Origin: Microbacterium sp. H1-D42
GTDB taxonomy: Bacteria; Actinomycetota; Actinomycetes; Actinomycetales; Microbacteriaceae
DNA length: 64,000 nt
NCBI RefSeq assembly: GCF_022637555.1
Contig: NZ_CP093342.1
Coordinates: forward strand, 1,364,001-1,428,000
Direction: 5' to 3'
Position numbers and translations under genes: made by a program. This document shows positions 63,169 through 64,000 of the stretch, piece after piece; positions within the stretch are counted from its first letter, which is position 1; each line of letters opens with the position of its first letter. Under the pieces are notes generated by a model. That model did no database searches and was not told where the DNA came from. It worked only from the letters and a program-made list of their open reading frames with translations.

Positions 63169-64000
63169 ATGACCTCGCCTGCACCTTCGAGCCTTCCCAC
63201 AACAGAAGCCGCCATCCTCGAGGCGGTCGCCCTCGGCATCCCCGCAGCCCTCTCCGATCTCGGTGCGCTGGTGCGCATCCCCGGCATCGCGTGGCCGGCG
63301 TTCGACCAGACGCAGCTCGAGCGCAGCGCGGATGCTGTCGCTGAGCTGGCCCGCGAAACCGGCGTCTTCGACGAGGTGCGCGTCCTGCGCGCGCATGTCG
63401 ACGACACCGAAGAGCTCGGCCAGCCCGCTGTGCTCGCCACACGAGTCGCCAAGGGCGGCAAGCCGACGATCCTGCTCTATGCGCACCACGACGTGCAGCC
63501 GCCGGGAGACGACGAGCTGTGGCAGACGCCGCCGTTCGAGCCGACCGTGCGCGACGGGCGCCTGTACGGGCGTGGTGCCGCTGACGACAAGGCGGGCATC
63601 ATGGCGCACATCGCGGCGCTGCGCGCGGCCGCCGAAGTGCTGGGCGACGACTTCGACCTCGGCGTCTCACTGTTCATCGAGGGCGAAGAGGAGTACGGCT
63701 CGCGATCGTTCGCGCGCTTCCTGCGCGACAATGCCGATGCGCTGCGCGCGGACGCCATCGTCGTCGCCGACTCAGGCAACCTCGACTCCCACACACCGGG
63801 GCTGACCGTCTCGCTGCGCGGCAACGCCCGGTTCACACTGACGGTGCGCACCCTGGAACACGCCTCGCACTCCGGCATGTTCGGTGGAGCGGTGCCGGAT
63901 GCCATGATGGCCGCGGTCACGCTGCTGGCGACCCTGTGGGACGCGGACGGCGCCGTCGCCGTGCAAGGAATGACCGCACGCGAGGGCGACACGCCGGCGT
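63169..64000 (+). CDS. M20 family dipeptidase (cut by window edge)
   Basis: The first 277 residues of a zinc dipeptidase. Metal-site motifs are visible: YAHHDVQPPGDDELWQTPP, YGRGAADDKAGI (bridging Asp), FIEGEEEYGS (Glu-Glu base and ligand) and VVADSGN. The dimerisation/lid domain begins at LTVSLRGNARFTLTVRTLEH then ASHSGMFGG. It resembles dipeptidases that act on free or cell-wall derived dipeptides. The C-terminal third is outside the window. Confidence 0.92.
   Translation, partial: MTSPAPSSLPTTEAAILEAVALGIPAALSDLGALVRIPGIAWPAFDQTQLERSADAVAELARETGVFDEVRVLRAHVDDTEELGQPAVLATRVAKGGKPTILLYAHHDVQPPGDDELWQTPPFEPTVRDGRLYGRGAADDKAGIMAHIAALRAAAEVLGDDFDLGVSLFIEGEEEYGSRSFARFLRDNADALRADAIVVADSGNLDSHTPGLTVSLRGNARFTLTVRTLEHASHSGMFGGAVPDAMMAAVTLLATLWDADGAVAVQGMTAREGDTPA

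Overview
This window is chromosomal DNA from a high-GC actinobacterium, most likely a member of the Microbacteriaceae close to Microbacterium. The evidence is the roughly 70% GC content, an actinobacterial division and cell-wall (dcw) cluster that lacks ftsA and carries sepF and wag31/divIVA, a GarA/FtsR-type block, a DUF3040 gene just ahead of mraZ, and the three-gene imuA'-imuB-dnaE2 mutagenesis operon. Genes are tightly packed, with many 1-8 base overlaps (TGATG, ATGA, GTGA). I see no rRNA, tRNA, CRISPR array, insertion sequence or prophage, and no stretch over 300 bases without a gene.

Layout. 1-8 kb: a truncated MMPL exporter, a two-domain GNAT protein, the SOS mutasome operon imuA'-imuB-dnaE2 with a LexA-like box, and an orphan A24 prepilin-type peptidase. 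8-12 kb: a small hypothetical protein, a CYTH enzyme ending in a 19-base tandem repeat, and a compact type III polyketide synthase / methyltransferase / FAD monooxygenase cluster. 12-26.6 kb: lpdA, the GarA-FtsR-MerR block, an orphan ParA, pyruvate carboxylase, an acidic-tailed ParA/MinD protein with peptide deformylase, an acyl-CoA synthetase facing plsC, and a class II DAHP synthase. 26.6-34 kb: sufS-sufU, a PASTA Ser/Thr kinase, a four-LysM secreted protein, an Rv2175c-like DNA-binding protein, a polyprenyl synthase and a DUF3040 protein; this order resembles Mycobacterium tuberculosis Rv2169c-Rv2178c.

34-51 kb is the dcw cluster: mraZ-rsmH-ftsL-ftsI-murF-mraY-murD-ftsW-murG-murC-ftsQ-ftsZ-yggS-sepF-yggT-wag31-lspA-rluD. 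It covers lipid I/II synthesis, septal peptidoglycan polymerisation and cross-linking, Z-ring formation and polar growth. murE is not in its usual place between ftsI and murF. 52-64 kb: a GNAT protein, a NUDIX protein, an ECF-type sigma factor with a membrane partner, dnaE1, an unknown membrane protein, hisD, nrdR, pyrD, a DUF3043 membrane protein and the start of an M20 dipeptidase.

Two window-wide signals stand out. First, many genes have a TANNNT -10 element only 6-9 bases before the start codon, which indicates leaderless transcripts; I used this to choose several starts. Second, the octamer GGCATCCG/CGGATGCC is strongly over-represented by hand count, and it appears as inverted pairs inside two of the best hairpins. 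No overtly novel multi-gene system is visible. The polyketide cluster, the octamer and the small tandem duplications near gene ends are the items most worth following up.
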